Source: an uncultured Bacteroidales bacterium
GTDB lineage: Bacteria > Bacteroidota > Bacteroidia > Bacteroidales > Bacteroidaceae
Assembly: GCA_945871755.1 (NCBI GenBank)
Contig: CAMBWV010000094.1
Coordinates: forward strand, 1-5,454
Length of the DNA stretch: 5,454 bases
Reading direction: 5' to 3'
Below, piece after piece: positions 4,704-5,454 of the stretch (position 1 is the first letter of the stretch; every line of letters begins with the position of its first letter). The translations under genes and the position numbers were made by a program. A model generated the notes under the pieces. It saw only the letters and a list, made by a program, of their open reading frames with translations. It was not told the origin of the DNA and did no database searches.

Positions 4704-5288
4704 ATGGAAACATTCAATCCCGAAACCGTCGATGAACTCAAGCAACACTACCACAGCATCCTCCAACTGCTGGGCGAAGATGCCGAGCGCGAAGGTTTGC
4801 TCAAAACACCCGAGCGCGTTGCCAAGGCCATGCTCACCCTCACTCGCGGTTACGCCATGGATCCTGTGGCTGTGCTCAACTCAGCCAAGTTCAACGAGGA
4901 CTACAACCAGATGGTCATCGTCAAGGACATCAACTTCTATTCCCTCTGCGAGCACCACATGTTGCCCTTCTACGGCAAAGCCCACGTGGCCTATATCCCC
5001 AACGGACAGATTACGGGCCTCTCCAAGATTGCACGCGTCGTTGATATCTTCAGCCATCGCCTGCAGGTGCAGGAGCGTATGACCATGCAAATCAAAGACT
5101 GCATACAGGAAGCCCTGCATCCCCAAGGCGTGATGGTGGTCGTTGAGGCCAAACACATGTGTATGCAGATGCGCGGCGTGGAAAAGCAAAACTCCATCAC
5201 CACCACGAGCGACTTCTGCGGTGTCTTCGAATCATCCAAAACCCGCGAGGAGTTTCTCAACCTCATCGGCAAGGACCGCTCCATCTAA
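4704..5288 (+). CDS. folE: GTP cyclohydrolase I (type IA)
   Basis: The 194-aa enzyme converts GTP to 7,8-dihydroneopterin triphosphate and formate, the first step of folate and pterin synthesis. The same product feeds 7-deazaguanine (queuosine) synthesis. The zinc site is intact: C82 and H85 in LCEHHMLPF (81-89), and C153 in [10 protein letters not shown] (149-158). Catalytic histidines corresponding to E. coli H112 and H179 are H84 and H151. [10 protein letters not shown] (105-114) and RLQVQERMT (119-127) are signature segments, and [13 protein letters not shown] (31-43) is the conserved N-terminal helix. Length fits a compact bacterial enzyme, which works as a toroidal decamer in the cytoplasm. 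The ATG at 4704 is the only good start. The Cys/His zinc site excludes the zinc-independent FolE2 family. It lies 96 bp after the SPOR gene; cotranscription is possible but not certain. Confidence 0.97.
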   Translation: METFNPETVDELKQHYHSILQLLGEDAEREGLLKTPERVAKAMLTLTRGYAMDPVAVLNSAKFNEDYNQMVIVKDINFYSLCEHHMLPFYGKAHVAYIPNGQITGLSKIARVVDIFSHRLQVQERMTMQIKDCIQEALHPQGVMVVVEAKHMCMQMRGVEKQNSITTTSDFCGVFESSKTREEFLNLIGKDRSI

Positions 5289-5401
5289 GGATAAAATCCA
5301 AGAGTCAGCCTCGCAATACATCACCTGCCAGACCCTCGCTGCTGCAAATTGCTGAATTTTTACATTAGAGGTAACTACTCAGGCCGTTTTTGCTGAAAAG
5401 A

Positions 5402-5441
5402 ATGTGCCGCAGGTTACTTGGTGTTTCCCTATGTGCCGCAG
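5402..5441. repeat. 11-bp direct repeat at the right window edge
   Basis: ATGTGCCGCAG occurs at 5402-5412 and again at 5431-5441, 29 bp apart. A caggtt/aacctg inverted pair (5410-5415 and 5448-5453) overlaps it. The window ends here, so it cannot be told whether this is the start of a longer repeat array. The surrounding 166 bp downstream of folE (5289-5454) hold no convincing gene, terminator or promoter. Confidence 0.5.
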
Positions 5442-5454
5442 AGGAGCAACCTGT

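Overview
The window looks like a chromosomal segment of a Bacteroidota species, most likely order Bacteroidales and probably Prevotella-like. Three things support this: TAnnTTTG-type -7 promoter elements, no Shine-Dalgarno sequences in front of the genes, and protein types in an order (DUF1599, DoxX/MauE-like membrane protein, tpiA, SPOR protein, folE) that I recall as typical of Bacteroidales. No database search was possible, so the genus is a guess.

Layout. Positions 1-240 hold an intergenic repeat module: degenerate heptad repeats, then five short hairpins in tandem. A nitroreductase gene (249-752, minus) and a DUF1599 gene (927-1499, plus) diverge from a shared 174-bp region with a good Bacteroidota-type -7 element for each direction. 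A second repeat module (1505-1734) follows the DUF1599 gene. It is an inverted, diverged copy of the first, so the two genes sit between a pair of inverted repeats and each gene's 3' end meets the same side of a module. Next come a six-helix DoxX/MauE-like protein with a redox-type CGC motif and a thioredoxin-like region (1735-3045), then tpiA (3093-3851), which ends at a strong intrinsic terminator (3932-4000). A secreted SPOR-domain protein (GTG start at 4107 preferred) and folE (4704-5288) follow. The last 166 bp carry no gene I can support, only an 11-bp direct repeat at the right edge.

How the genes relate. tpiA is central glycolysis and folE is the first step from GTP to pterins/folate. 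The DoxX/MauE-like protein is probably an envelope thiol-redox protein, and the SPOR protein probably binds denuded peptidoglycan. DUF1599 has been linked to nucleotide or base modification by gene-neighbourhood analysis. The grouping looks like conserved housekeeping synteny more than one pathway. The DoxX-like gene has no visible promoter of its own and is probably read through from the DUF1599 promoter across the repeat module. tpiA follows it closely. The terminator separates that unit from the SPOR gene.

The most unusual content is the repeat modules. Their hairpin stems differ from unit to unit but stay mostly self-complementary, while the triloop and a 10-nt spacer stay nearly constant.
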